DNA of 64,000 nt from Kiloniellales bacterium. GTDB lineage: Bacteria; Pseudomonadota; Alphaproteobacteria; Kiloniellales; JAKSBE01. Position 1 is the stretch's first letter. Each line of letters opens with the position of its first letter. This document shows, piece after piece, positions 1 to 8,643 of this stretch. The stretch covers positions 101,425 through 165,424 of the forward strand of contig JASJBF010000052.1 of NCBI GenBank assembly GCA_030066685.1, read 5' to 3'. The notes beneath the pieces are model-generated. The model did not search any database. It was not told where the DNA came from and saw nothing but the letters and a program-made list of their open reading frames with translations. The position numbers were made by a program, and so were the translations under genes.

Positions 1-55
1 CGGGTCACGCCTCGCCGGCGCCCGAGTACCGGATCAGGCGGTCTCGTAGCCGTGC

Positions 56-589
56 CTAGGACTCGAAATAGATCCCGGGCGTCCTGCTCAGAATCCCCAA
101 GAGCGTCAACACGATCACCGTCAAGGAAACCGAGAGATGAGAGAGCGCTTCCGCCGGTGTGCCGAGGCCGCGACACCCGGCAAGGTCGACTGCACGTCGC
201 CTGAGCCTCGCCCCCCAGGAGGAGAAGATGGCGAACACGATAACAATAACGAAGAGAATGCCATCGCCCGCAATGAAGAAGACAAATCCGTCAAGCCACA
301 CGGCTAATGCTTTGCATTCAATCCCGAAATGGCACAGCAGTACGGTCGCCGAAAACCACAGCGTCGCGAACCACACGCCCCACCATATGTGCATGTATTC
401 CGGATGATCCCCCCTTTGGCTGAACCCCGTCCACAGCCCGAAGGGAACCGAAATCAGCATGCCCAGCCCCAGATACCAGTAGAACGCGCCCACTTCCGAA
501 GCCGGCAGCGTGGCCAAGTAAAAAAAGAGGTGCAGTCCCGAGCCAGCCAGCACCAAGGCGTAGGGCAGAAGCTTGTTGAGAAGTCTCAT
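56..589 (-). CDS. Hypothetical multi-pass membrane protein
   Basis: 177 residues from the ATG at 589; an upstream in-frame TTG at 634 would add 15 polar residues and is less likely. Four or five hydrophobic segments are visible: near residues 8-28, 35-52, 68-86, 95-115 and a C-terminal one before the tail. A short Arg-rich stretch lies between the last two. No family is recognised. Cysteines in the middle (LLCHFGIEC) are present but form no known motif. It runs in the same direction as the thioredoxin-like lipoprotein gene upstream but is separated from it by about 150 bp. The coding frame is supported by the consistent membrane pattern only; function unknown. Confidence 0.55.
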   Translation of the reverse strand: MRLLNKLLPYALVLAGSGLHLFFYLATLPASEVGAFYWYLGLGMLISVPFGLWTGFSQRGDHPEYMHIWWGVWFATLWFSATVLLCHFGIECKALAVWLDGFVFFIAGDGILFVIVIVFAIFSSWGARLRRRAVDLAGCRGLGTPAEALSHLSVSLTVIVLTLLGILSRTPGIYFES

Positions 590-745
590 CTCAGGATCCG
601 GAACTTGACCATCCGGAATCTCCTGCCCGGGCAAGCGGCGCCTGGTCTCACGATAACCGACCGGCCGGTCGCCCGGTAAGGGCGGAACGAGTGCTGAGGC
701 TGAGAACCAGAAATCTCATGACAGGCAAACGACGGCCCGCGGCCC

Positions 746-1435
746 TCACTCGTCGAGCAGACGGGGAATCATCGGCAGGAGCTCGGCGTAAAGATCGTGC
801 CTGGGACGGTGGCCAGTGCTGTCCGCCCGCAGGACGGAGTCGCTGTCCAGGAGCTGGAACCCGGGGATCATGCGATGGCTCGCCCGGCCGCGCAGGTCCC
901 GCGCGCTGAAGACGACGTAGACGTTGGGTTCCCGGTCGAAGCCGAAGTGTTCGGCCCAGATCCGTGCGTCCTCGGCGTCGGGCGCTTCCATGAAGAGGTC
1001 GTAGAGCAGCAGATGAACCAGCACCAGATCGCTGTAGTCGACGGTCAAGCCGTCGAGGCGCTCGTGGATGTAGTCCTCGATGGACTCCAGGCCGGGCTGC
1101 GGGCGGATGCCCGCGAAGGCGCCGCGACGGTGTGCGCCCGCAAAGGCGTTGCAGGCTTCGCAGTTCATCCCGACCGGCTCGACCAGGACGACCTTGCCCT
1201 TGAAGTCCGAAAGCCGGATCTTGCGCCCGTCGTAGTTCGTCAGCTCGAGATCTGGATAAGCTTCACCGAGCCGCGGCGGCCAGTCGACGCCCGGACCCGC
1301 CGAGCCGGCGGCCAAGTCGTCGCATCCGCCGAGAGCCGGCAAAAGCAACAGCAAGGGTACCGCGACGAAAGACGCCATTCGCCTTCGCAGCAACGTCATG
1401 ACATTTGTCGCAAATCCGTTCCTAGATTCCATCAT
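746..1435 (-). CDS. Thioredoxin-fold lipoprotein
   Basis: 229 residues. The N-terminus is basic (LLRRR), then hydrophobic, then a lipobox ending LGGC with the predicted lipidated cysteine at about residue 38, so the protein should sit on the outer face of a membrane. From about residue 55 a peroxiredoxin/SCO-like pattern follows: LGEAYPDLEL, a loop with DGRKIRLSDFKGKVVLVE, then a C-x-x-C (C92, C95). This is the usual layout of thiol-disulfide or redoxin-like proteins (established for AhpC/TSA, TlpA and SCO families). The substrate cannot be told. The start could also be an internal ATG at 1399. It is monocistronic as far as can be seen. Confidence 0.7.
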   Translation of the reverse strand: MMESRNGFATNVMTLLRRRMASFVAVPLLLLLPALGGCDDLAAGSAGPGVDWPPRLGEAYPDLELTNYDGRKIRLSDFKGKVVLVEPVGMNCEACNAFAGAHRRGAFAGIRPQPGLESIEDYIHERLDGLTVDYSDLVLVHLLLYDLFMEAPDAEDARIWAEHFGFDREPNVYVVFSARDLRGRASHRMIPGFQLLDSDSVLRADSTGHRPRHDLYAELLPMIPRLLDE

Positions 1436-1738
1436 GCCGGCAACAGGATGACGAACTGGTCAGCGGGATGGCCAGACTCGACCGATCGGATTAAGAATCT
1501 GCTTACCGCCCTTCTTGTGTGGGCGCTCGGGCTCGCCCGAAGCCTTCACCGAGACCCGGGTTCAGACCTTCATTGGCTGTCCCCCGCCACGCCGCCGAGG
1601 TTCCTTTGCCGCCAAGCTGATCTGCCGCCCGCCGGCCGTCCAAGCCGAGACTTCCTTTTGATTGAAGCCGGCAGCGCCGGTTGCTAGAGCGGCAGGGCGG
1701 TCCGGCCGGGGACCGCGCCCCGGGGACCCTGCGCCACC
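1436..1738. other. Intergenic region with no gene recognised
   Basis: About 300 bp between the divergent lipoprotein and MFS genes. No tRNA, small ORF with a convincing start, or riboswitch-like fold was recognised. The last 30 bases before the MFS start are very G/C-rich and can form a short GGGG/CCCC hairpin, and the MFS start lacks a strong Shine-Dalgarno sequence. The region probably holds the two divergent promoters. Confidence 0.4.
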
Positions 1739-2920
1739 ATGCGCCTGACGCCGCTGCACCGCAACCTGATCGCCATCATGGTCACCATGGCCGCGGCGAC
1801 CCTGACCTACAGCCTCTCGACGCCGCTCCTGAGCCTGATCCTCGACCGGCAGGGGGTCAGTGGCACCCTGATCGGGCTCAGCACGGCGAGCCAGGCGGTC
1901 GCGATCTTCGCCATCGCGCCCTTCGCCCCGGCCCTGCTGCGCCGCCTGGGCCCGGCCCGGCTGATGCTCGCCGCCATCGCCCTGCAGCTGCTGTTCTTCC
2001 TGCTGCTGCCGGTCTTCCCCAACGTCTACGCCTGGTTTCCCCTGCGCTTCGTGATCGGCGCCGGGGCCAGCGTCATGTGGGTGGCGAGCGAGGCCTGGGT
2101 CAACACGGTGGTCGAGGAACGGATCCGCGGCCGGGTGTTGGCCCTGTACAGCGCCGCGGTCACTGGCGGCTACGCCCTGGGCCCCCTGGTCCTGCTGGCG
2201 ACCGGGAGCGAGGGCTGGGCGCCCTTCCTGGCCGGGGCGGCGATCTTCCTCTGCGCCGGGCTGGCGACCCTGTTCGGCGCCGGCGTCGCGCCCAGCCTCG
2301 ACGGCAAGCCCTCGGCGCCGCTGCTCGCCTACCTCTACCTGGCCCCGCTGGCCATGCTGAGCTGCGCGGTGGTGGCCGCCAGCGACGGCGTGCTGGCCGC
2401 CTTCCTGCCGCTCTACGGCCTGGCCCAGGGCCTGAGCCAGGACCAGGGCCTGCTGCTCCTGACCCTGCTCGGCCTCGGCGGCGTCGCGCTGGAGTACCCC
2501 TTCGGCTGGCTGGCCGACCGGATGGACCGACGGTTGCTGTCCCTGCTGCTCAGCCTGGGGCTTCTGGCCGGCTGCCTCGCCTTCCCCTTCCTGGTGCCGA
2601 TCCCCGGGGTCAACTGGGTCTTCATCTTCGTCTTCGGCGGCTGCCTGGGGGCCCTTTACACCCTGGGCAACGTCCTCATGGGCGAGCGATTCCGGGGCGG
2701 CGACCTGGCCGCCGCCAGCACGCTCTTCGCCACCATGTGGAACGTCGGCGCCCTGGTCGGGCCGCCCCTGGGCGGCCTGGGCCGGGACCTCTCGCCCGAC
2801 CTCGGCCTGCCCGGCGCCCTGACCCTGGTCTTCGCCCTGTTTCTTGCGGTCCCCCTGGTCACATACCTGAAGCATCGCAAGAGCCAATCTCGAGATCCGG
2901 CCGACCTCGGCAAACCCTGA
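1739..2920 (+). CDS. MFS transporter
   Basis: 393 residues, about twelve hydrophobic helices in two halves joined by a short polar loop near residue 185. The first cytoplasmic loop after TM2 carries a weak motif A (LLRRLGPARLM, around residue 62). A second motif-A-like LADRMDRRLL lies in the equivalent loop of the C-terminal half. The general look is that of YcaD-like or drug-efflux-like major facilitator proteins, but the substrate cannot be read from sequence. The ATG at 1739 lacks a strong Shine-Dalgarno; the N-terminus MRLTPLHRNLIAIM runs straight into TM1, which suits this start. Stands alone. Confidence 0.88.
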   Translation: MRLTPLHRNLIAIMVTMAAATLTYSLSTPLLSLILDRQGVSGTLIGLSTASQAVAIFAIAPFAPALLRRLGPARLMLAAIALQLLFFLLLPVFPNVYAWFPLRFVIGAGASVMWVASEAWVNTVVEERIRGRVLALYSAAVTGGYALGPLVLLATGSEGWAPFLAGAAIFLCAGLATLFGAGVAPSLDGKPSAPLLAYLYLAPLAMLSCAVVAASDGVLAAFLPLYGLAQGLSQDQGLLLLTLLGLGGVALEYPFGWLADRMDRRLLSLLLSLGLLAGCLAFPFLVPIPGVNWVFIFVFGGCLGALYTLGNVLMGERFRGGDLAAASTLFATMWNVGALVGPPLGGLGRDLSPDLGLPGALTLVFALFLAVPLVTYLKHRKSQSRDPADLGKP

Positions 2921-3013
2921 CTACGAATAGGGTCTTTTGATGTAGGTCAATGATGCCTGCGGCGCGGCAGGCGCAGGCTGGAGGCTCGAATTCCAAGCTG
3001 GAGGTCCGAGCCG

Positions 3014-3130
3014 ATGCTCTTCGACGAGACCTTGTTCTTGACCGGTGTCCTGAGCGCCTTCACGATCTTCGCCCTCGTCCTGGCCTGGGTGTCGGTTGAA
3101 GACGCCCGCTACCGCAAGCGCAAAGGCTGA
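3014..3130 (+). CDS. Small single-TM protein (38 aa)
   Basis: A 38-residue ORF starting MLFDETLFLTGVLS, with one hydrophobic helix at about residues 8-25 and a basic C-terminus ending RYRKRKG. A good GGAGG ribosome-binding site lies at 3000-3004, nine bases before the ATG. It begins about 90 bp downstream of the MFS gene and on the same strand, so it may be co-transcribed. The combination of a clear Shine-Dalgarno, one transmembrane helix and a positive cytoplasmic tail resembles known small membrane proteins. No family is recognised. Confidence 0.55.
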   Translation: MLFDETLFLTGVLSAFTIFALVLAWVSVEDARYRKRKG

Positions 3131-3225
3131 CCGCGGCGCGGGACAACGGTTTTACGGGACGGTCGCTGCGGCGTCCGCACCGGCAGGCTCTTCCGTCTGG
3201 GTGACGCTGGAGCCGATGCGGGGGA

Positions 3226-3262
3226 GAGGCAGCCCGCGCTTCCCAGCTTTCTGGGCTGCCTC
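3226..3262. terminator. Perfect hairpin between convergent genes
   Basis: GAGGCAGCCC at 3226-3235 is exactly complementary to GGGCTGCCTC at 3253-3262, with a 17-nt loop. It lies between the ends of the + strand small membrane gene and the - strand hydrolase gene, where a bidirectional terminator would be expected. No clear T-run follows on either strand, so termination strength is uncertain. Confidence 0.5.
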
Positions 3263-3291
3263 GCCTTCCCCATTGGGCGCGGTGCCGCGCC

Positions 3292-4068
3292 TCAGCCTTG
3301 AAGATTGGCCGTGAAGAAGGCCAGGGTTCGCTCCCAGGCGAGCTTGGCATCAGCCTCGTCGTAGCGCGCGCTGGTCGGATTGGCGAAGGCGTGGTCGGCC
3401 TCGTACCAATGGTTGGTGGCGGTCTTGCCCGCCGCCTTCATGGCCGCCTCGAAACCGCTGACCATCTCCTCGTTGATCCACTTGTCGCGGGTCGCGAAGT
3501 GCCCCAGAACCGGGCCCTCCAGGGCCTTGAGCTCCTCGGCCGTGCGATTGACCCGGCCGTAGTAGACCACGGTGGCGTCGACCGGCGTGGCGATCCCGGC
3601 GTTGAGCGACCAGCCGCCGCCGAAGCACCAGCCGACGGTCCCGACCTTGCCGCTGCCCTTGTCGTTGCCCTTGAGCCAGGCGACCCAGGAGACCAGGGTG
3701 TCGACCGCCTCCTCCGCGACGACGCCCTGCATGTAGGCCCGGGCCTGCTCGCGTTCGCCCGGTCCGGCGACCTTGCCGTCGTAGAGATCCACGGCGAGGG
3801 CCAGGTAGCCCTGGCCGGCGAGCTCGGCCGCGACCGCCTTGATCTGGTCGTTCAGGCCCCACCATTCGTGGATCAGCACCAGGGTCGGGGCCGGCGTGCT
3901 GGCCGGCAGGGCGAGCGCGGCCTTGACCGCCTTGCCGCCCTGAGTGGTGAGCTCGACCTCCTGTAGGCCGGCCGCGGCCGCCCGCGCCAGGCGCGGGTCG
4001 GCGAGGACGGCGGCCAGGGGCAGGCTGGCGAGGGACGTGACGACCTGGCGTCGGGCGAGTTGTGTCAT
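3292..4068 (-). CDS. Dienelactone hydrolase family protein, Tat-type signal
   Basis: 258 residues from the ATG at 4068, which is preceded by an AGGAG-like site; a TTG 21 bases further upstream is less likely. The N-terminus (QLARRQVV, then a hydrophobic run ending ARAAAA) looks like a Tat or lipid-free export signal. The alpha/beta hydrolase triad of the dienelactone hydrolase family is visible: nucleophile in GWCFGGG (C148), Asp in TRDKW (D195) and His in EADHAF (H226). The family hydrolyses dienelactones and other small esters; the actual substrate is unknown. A second, distinct exported paralogue lies at 50193-51074. Confidence 0.85.
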   Translation of the reverse strand: MTQLARRQVVTSLASLPLAAVLADPRLARAAAAGLQEVELTTQGGKAVKAALALPASTPAPTLVLIHEWWGLNDQIKAVAAELAGQGYLALAVDLYDGKVAGPGEREQARAYMQGVVAEEAVDTLVSWVAWLKGNDKGSGKVGTVGWCFGGGWSLNAGIATPVDATVVYYGRVNRTAEELKALEGPVLGHFATRDKWINEEMVSGFEAAMKAAGKTATNHWYEADHAFANPTSARYDEADAKLAWERTLAFFTANLQG

Positions 4069-4194
4069 GGGGGGACTCCTCCCTTGCAAGTGGTTTCATC
4101 GAGTATGCCGCAAAGCCAAGCGCCGCGGGAGGCGCTTCACGAAAGGCTTTGCCTCTGCTACCAAGCGGACAGCCTCATTCACTGCGCCGGCGCC

Positions 4195-5166
4195 ATGATC
4201 CTCCGAATCTTTCTGCTGCTCTGCCTGCTGGCCCCGGTGCTGTCGGGCCGGCCGGTGCCGGCCGAGCCCCTGGCCCTCACGGTTTCGCGGCTGCCGCTGA
4301 ACCCCGAGGCGCCGCGCCAGACGACGGTCGGCACCCTGGCCTGGCGGGGCAGTCTCGAGATCAGCGCCGAGGACCCGAGCTTCGGCGGCCTTTCCGGCCT
4401 GCTGCTCGAGCCCGGGGGCGACCGGCTCCTCGCTGTCTCCGACACCGGCCGCTGGGTCTCGGCCGGCATCCGCCTGGACGACGAGGGCTTCCTGATCGGC
4501 CTGGAGGCGGCCGAGACTGGCAGGCTGCGCGACGGCGACAACCGGCCGCTGGCCAGCAAGCGTGCCGGCGACGCCGAGGCCCTGGCTCGCCTGGCCGACG
4601 GCACCACCCTGGTCGCCTTCGAGCAGGCCCACAGGATCTGGCGCTATCCGGCCGGCACGCTCAGCCGCCCGGCGCAGTCCTTTCCGGCGCCGCCGGGGCT
4701 CGACCGTCTGGACGGCAACAGCGGCCTGGAGGCCGTGACGGCGCTGCCCCGCGGCCGGCTGCTCGCCCTGGCAGAGGACAGCGGCGAAGACGAGGTGCTG
4801 CTCGGCTTTGTCTGGCAGGACGGCGCCTGGGCCGAGGTTGCCCTGGTCCGCGACCGGCCCTTCCAGCCGACCGGAGCCACCACCCTGCCGTCGGGCGACG
4901 TGCTGGTCCTGGAGCGGCGCTACAGCGTTCTGGGCGGGCTGGGAATCAAGATCCGGCGGCTGAGACTGGCGGCGATCAAGCCCGGCGCCACTCTGAAAGG
5001 CGAGGTCCTGGCCGAGCTGCGCCCGCCCCTGGTCTACGACAACATGGAAGGCATCGCCGCCCGGGCCGAGCCCGGCGGGGGTGTGCGGATCTACCTGGTG
5101 GCGGACGACAACTTCAACGCGGTCCAGCGAACCGTGCTGATGAGCTTTCTCCTGGAAGACGGCTAG
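4195..5166 (+). CDS. Esterase-like / phytase-like exported protein
   Basis: 323 residues from the ATG at 4195, chosen because MILRIFLLLCLLAPVLSGRPVPAEP is a typical signal peptide with cleavage near residue 23; an upstream in-frame start would bury this signal. The mature part has the features of the phytase-like (esterase-like activity of phytase family) beta-propeller: FGGLSGLLLEPGGDRLLAVSDTGRW near residue 62, DAEALARLADGTTLVAFEQ, GLEAVTALPRGRLLALAED and YDNMEGIAA. These repeated D/E-rich blades match the family in general; the phosphatase or esterase substrate is not known. It converges with rpmB. Confidence 0.8.
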   Translation: MILRIFLLLCLLAPVLSGRPVPAEPLALTVSRLPLNPEAPRQTTVGTLAWRGSLEISAEDPSFGGLSGLLLEPGGDRLLAVSDTGRWVSAGIRLDDEGFLIGLEAAETGRLRDGDNRPLASKRAGDAEALARLADGTTLVAFEQAHRIWRYPAGTLSRPAQSFPAPPGLDRLDGNSGLEAVTALPRGRLLALAEDSGEDEVLLGFVWQDGAWAEVALVRDRPFQPTGATTLPSGDVLVLERRYSVLGGLGIKIRRLRLAAIKPGATLKGEVLAELRPPLVYDNMEGIAARAEPGGGVRIYLVADDNFNAVQRTVLMSFLLEDG

Positions 5167-5195
5167 TTCCCGGCCCGTGGCGGCCGGGTCGTGGG

Positions 5196-5507
5196 TCACC
5201 CGGCGGCCGGCGCGGCGGCCTCGACCTTCGCGGTGGCTTTCTGGATCCGGCGCTTCAGGCGCCGAGCCTCTTCGCCCAGCTTGGCGTTGGCCGTCGACAG
5301 CAGGAAGGCGTCCAGGCCGCCGTTGTGCTCGATCGTCCGGATCGCCCGGGTCGAGAGCCGCAGGCGCACCATCTCGCCCAGGGAATCGCTGTAGAGCGAG
5401 GTCCGCTGCAGGTTGGGCAGGAAGCGGCGCCGGGTCTTGTTGTGGGCGTGGCTGACATTGTTACCGGTCTGAACACCCTTGCCGGTGAAGGCGCAGCGGC
5501 GGGCCAT
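5196..5507 (-). CDS. rpmB: 50S ribosomal protein L28
   Basis: 103 residues. The start [21 protein letters not shown] and the following [12 protein letters not shown] are diagnostic for bacterial L28; the middle ([24 protein letters not shown]) is also conserved. L28 is a structural protein of the large subunit. The C-terminal tail ([19 protein letters not shown]) is typical of alphaproteobacterial forms. It is preceded on its strand by a strong hairpin, so it is probably transcribed on its own. Confidence 0.97.
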   Translation of the reverse strand: MARRCAFTGKGVQTGNNVSHAHNKTRRRFLPNLQRTSLYSDSLGEMVRLRLSTRAIRTIEHNGGLDAFLLSTANAKLGEEARRLKRRIQKATAKVEAAAPAAG

Positions 5508-5531
5508 GGCTGAAATCCCAAGCTTTCTCTA

Positions 5532-5562
5532 GAAAACGCCCGGGCGCCCCGGAAGGCGCCCG
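5532..5562 (-). terminator. Hairpin with T-run upstream of rpmB
   Basis: CGGGCGCC (5541-5548) pairs with GGCGCCCG (5555-5562) around a 6-nt loop. Read on the - strand the stem is followed by GGCGTTTTCT. It lies after the VWA gene and before rpmB, so it could end the VWA transcript. A role as an rpmB leader structure cannot be excluded. Confidence 0.55.
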
Positions 5563-5640
5563 TTTCGGCCGCGTTTTGTAGGGCAGCCGGACCATCCGGT
5601 CAAGGCCGGAAGGCAGGCTGAAACGCCGTGTCCTGGGATG

Positions 5641-6603
5641 CTAGTGTGGTGGTTCCGGAGACAGCCGAGCAAGCTCTTGGGCCAGGGCCTCCATGACCGG
5701 AACGAGGTCTTTCCCTCGACGCGCGTGTCGGGCGGAACTGGCACAGGAAGCCAGCAGGTCTCGGGCGTCTGACCCGCTCCCCTCCAGCGCGACCGTATAG
5801 ATGACCATGCCTTGCCGCTTCATGGCCTTGCAGGCCCCAGCGAACTGCGCGTCGGCATCCGCGATGCCGATGTTGTCGAGCGCGCACTGGGGCGAGTTCC
5901 GGCCGTCCGTCACGATGACCACGACCTTGCGGGATCGGTCGTCCCCCTGGACCTCGCCCGGGGCCTCCGTATCCCCGTGCCATGCCCGCCACCACCGTGG
6001 TGACAGCGCACGCCAGGCCCAAACCGTTGCCAGGTCGACGCGGCTACAGCGTTTGGCAAAGGACAGCTGCCGGAGCCGTCTCGGCAGGGTCAGGAGCCAC
6101 CGGGTCGGGCCGATCACGGCGTTGGGCGGACAGACCAGCTTCTTCAGGCGCTCCGGCCCTTGCGCCCAGTTGAAGTGCCGCAGCCGACCGGCCGCTAGGG
6201 GCCTATCGCCGCCGCCCAGCGTCCCCGCCCGCCCTTGCGGGCAAAGATACAGCCAGTCGGGTGGCGGCTGCGTGAAGAACTCTTCCCGGCCGCGCAGGTT
6301 GACCCGTCCGGCGAAGGGAATCACCGACAGCCAGAGCTGGTCGTCGGACCCGAAGAGGATCTCCAGCGGGGAATTGCCGCGCCCAGCTCTCAGGATTTCG
6401 ACAAAGCGGGCGGAGGCTTCCCGCAAGGCTGCGTCCTTGCCGCCGATCCGCATGGACCCCGAGTTGTCGAGGACGAGCGCAACCTCGAGGCCGCGCGGCG
6501 GATCGGGGACCCGACCGCAGGTGCCGAGCGCAAAGCAGGACAAGACGGCGAGAAAGCAGGCGAAGACGATCAGAAGTACCGCCGAAAGGGCTCTCGGTGC
6601 CAT
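5641..6603 (-). CDS. von Willebrand factor A domain protein (copy 1)
   Basis: 320 residues. An N-terminal hydrophobic segment (about residues 5-28, ending ALGTCG) anchors or exports the protein, possibly as a lipoprotein. The VWA domain begins GLEVALVLDNSGSM with the MIDAS D-x-S-x-S at D46-S50; a later strand, VVVIVTDGRNS, supplies the typical downstream MIDAS aspartate. Many cysteines occur in the mature part (CPQG, KRC, QCALD, GACKA, ASCASS), suggesting disulfides and an extracytoplasmic site. It is paralogous in tandem to the gene at 6664-7599, sharing the WAWRALSPRWWRAWHGD block. Family members resemble Tad pilus TadG-like VWA proteins but lack the TadE/G N-terminal region. Confidence 0.8.
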   Translation of the reverse strand: MAPRALSAVLLIVFACFLAVLSCFALGTCGRVPDPPRGLEVALVLDNSGSMRIGGKDAALREASARFVEILRAGRGNSPLEILFGSDDQLWLSVIPFAGRVNLRGREEFFTQPPPDWLYLCPQGRAGTLGGGDRPLAAGRLRHFNWAQGPERLKKLVCPPNAVIGPTRWLLTLPRRLRQLSFAKRCSRVDLATVWAWRALSPRWWRAWHGDTEAPGEVQGDDRSRKVVVIVTDGRNSPQCALDNIGIADADAQFAGACKAMKRQGMVIYTVALEGSGSDARDLLASCASSARHARRGKDLVPVMEALAQELARLSPEPPH

Positions 6604-6663
6604 GCGCCTCCTCAGCAGCGATGATCTCGGCGTCCGTGGCGGCTGGCTCGGCGCAAGGGCCGG

Positions 6664-7599
6664 TCAGGAGCTTGGCCGAAGGGCTGCGACCTCTCCGGCG
6701 AGTCGCTCGAAGAGGGCGATCAGGGCCTCACCGTCCGCGGCGTGATGCGCGCGACCGGAGGGGCCGGCGCAGCGGTCCAGCGTGTCCCACGGGCCCTCGA
6801 AGGTCCTGCCGAGATAGATGGTGTAGACCCGAATTCCCTGCCGCCGCATTTCCGCGCAGGCCGCCAGGAACTGCGCGTCGGCCTCCTTCCAGGTGAGCCG
6901 GTCCATGGCGCAGCTGGGCGTGTTGGCGCCGTCGGTCAGGAGGATCACGGCCTTGGCCGAGGGCCGAGACGGCACGGCCTCGGCCGCCGGATCGCCGTGC
7001 CAGGCCAGCCACCAGCGCGGCGACACGGCGCGCCAGCCCCAGATCGTCGCCAGGTCGAAGCGGGTGCAGCCGCCCCTGGCCTCGAGGCCCGAGACCGCGT
7101 CCTTCACCTCCCCCAGCCGGCGGGTCGGACCGACCATCGCCGCCGCCGGGCAAACGCGCTTGATCGGATAGCTCCTGCTGCTGAAGCGACCGATCGTCGG
7201 GTTGGGCAGCCTGCCGAGGGATAGCGGCGAATCGTCCTGTCCCAAGGCCCCTTTCCGCGGGTTCGGGCAGGCGAGCTGCGGATTGACCGGCTCCTTGTCG
7301 AAGAATTCCGGATGGGCCCTGAGGTTGACCCGGCCGCTGTAGGGAAGCAACGACAGCCAGAGCTCATCCGCGCGCGCGTCCGGGCGGCTCCGGGTCCAGC
7401 GCGCTTCCAAGACCTCGAGGAAGCGGGACGCGCCGGCCGTCAGGCCATCGAGCCGGCCGTCGACCGACATCGAGCCCGAGGTGTCGAGGACCAGGGCGAC
7501 CTCAAGGCCCTGCGGCGGCTCGGGCGCGGAATCGCAGGAGGCGATGGCGAGGCCCCCAAGCAGCCAGAAGACGCCGGATCGCAGCTTTATCCGAAGCAT
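6664..7599 (-). CDS. von Willebrand factor A lipoprotein (copy 2)
   Basis: 311 residues. The signal ends in a lipobox AIASC with C22 as the likely lipidated cysteine. GLEVALVLDTSGSM gives an intact MIDAS (D39, S41, S43) and VILLTDGANT the downstream metal ligand. The protein aligns by eye along its length with the neighbour downstream: RVNLRAHPEFF/RVNLRGREEFF, FDLATIWGWRAVSPRWWLAWHGD and the C-terminal RRQGIRVYTIYL. It lies 33 bp after meaB and 60 bp before copy 1, so the pair could be co-transcribed. Function unknown; metal-dependent binding of a protein partner outside the cytoplasm is the usual VWA role. Confidence 0.83.
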   Translation of the reverse strand: MLRIKLRSGVFWLLGGLAIASCDSAPEPPQGLEVALVLDTSGSMSVDGRLDGLTAGASRFLEVLEARWTRSRPDARADELWLSLLPYSGRVNLRAHPEFFDKEPVNPQLACPNPRKGALGQDDSPLSLGRLPNPTIGRFSSRSYPIKRVCPAAAMVGPTRRLGEVKDAVSGLEARGGCTRFDLATIWGWRAVSPRWWLAWHGDPAAEAVPSRPSAKAVILLTDGANTPSCAMDRLTWKEADAQFLAACAEMRRQGIRVYTIYLGRTFEGPWDTLDRCAGPSGRAHHAADGEALIALFERLAGEVAALRPSS

Positions 7600-7632
7600 G
7601 GCTTTCTCTAGCGAAAGGCGAATACCGCTTCG

Positions 7633-8643
7633 TTAATGATCGCCGAGAAAGGCCTTTAGCAACTCCTGCGCCGCCGCGGTGGCCGGCAGCTCGCCGGCTT
7701 TGACCCTGGCCTCCAGGGCGGCGGCCTCGGCCTTGACCGCCGGGTCGGCCTGCAGCGCGGCCATGAGCCCCTCCTGGACCTCCTGCCAGAGCCATTGTCG
7801 GGCCTGCTCAGCGCGGCGCGCGGCGATCTCGCCGCCGGGCTCCAGGGCCGCCCGATAGTCTCCGACCGCCTCCCAGACCTCCGCCACGCCGGTGCCGGTC
7901 AGGGCCGAGCAGAGCAGGACCCGAGGCGTCCAGTTCTGGCTGCGCGGCCGCAGCAGCTGCAGGGCGCTCTGGTACTCGGCGGCGGTCCGGCCGGCCTCGT
8001 CCTTGAGCTTGCCGTCGGCCTTGTTGACCACGATCAGGTCGGCGATCTCCATGATCCCGCGCTTGATGCCCTGCAGCTCGTCGCCGCCGCCCGGCGCGAT
8101 CAGCAGCAGAAAGAGGTCGACCATCTCGGCGACCGCGGTCTCGGACTGGCCGACGCCGACGGTCTCGACGATGACCACGTCGAAACCGGCGGCCTCGGTC
8201 GCGAGCATGGCCTCCCGGCTGCGCCGGGCGACCCCGCCCAGGGTGCCGCGGGTCGGCGAGGGCCGGATGAAGGCGGCCTCGGCGGTGGCCAGCTCCGGCA
8301 TCCGGGTCTTGTCGCCCAGGATCGAGCCGCCGCTGCGCTGCGAGGAGGGGTCGACCGCCAGGACCGCGACCCGGTGCCCGGCCTCGATCAGCTTCAGGCC
8401 AAAGGCCTCGATGAAGGTCGACTTGCCGACCCCCGGCACCCCGGAAATGCCGAGGCGAATCGAGCGCCCGGTCCGCGGCAGCAGGGCCTCCAGCAGCTTC
8501 GCCGCCTCACGCCGGTGGTCGGCCCGGGTCGACTCGATCAGGGTGATCGCCCGCGCCACCGCTCGCCGGTCGCCGGCCAGGACGCCTGCGGCCAGGGGCT
8601 CCTTCTTGGCAGCCGGCTTGCGGGCGCGCTTGGCGGTGCTCAC
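7633..8643 (-). CDS. meaB: Methylmalonyl-CoA mutase-associated GTPase MeaB
   Basis: 336 residues from the GTG at 8643; this start overlaps the TGA of the upstream VOC gene (GTGA, 8640-8643), indicating translational coupling. The SIMIBI-class G3E GTPase pattern is clear: P-loop GVPGVGKS (residues 68-75), [29 protein letters not shown] and the base-recognition NKAD. MeaB guards adenosylcobalamin loading and reactivation of methylmalonyl-CoA mutase, which here is encoded separately at 16414-18570. It belongs to the cytoplasmic propionate/methylmalonate branch. An upstream extension of the frame is rejected because it runs through the VOC gene. Confidence 0.95.
   Translation of the reverse strand: MSTAKRARKPAAKKEPLAAGVLAGDRRAVARAITLIESTRADHRREAAKLLEALLPRTGRSIRLGISGVPGVGKSTFIEAFGLKLIEAGHRVAVLAVDPSSQRSGGSILGDKTRMPELATAEAAFIRPSPTRGTLGGVARRSREAMLATEAAGFDVVIVETVGVGQSETAVAEMVDLFLLLIAPGGGDELQGIKRGIMEIADLIVVNKADGKLKDEAGRTAAEYQSALQLLRPRSQNWTPRVLLCSALTGTGVAEVWEAVGDYRAALEPGGEIAARRAEQARQWLWQEVQEGLMAALQADPAVKAEAAALEARVKAGELPATAAAQELLKAFLGDH

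Noticed and set aside
1562..2887. Long - strand open frame (441 codons) opposite the MFS gene
   Set aside because: A shadow of the G/C-rich MFS coding sequence; composition is Q/G/A/R-rich without any domain, whereas the + strand frame has twelve TM helices.
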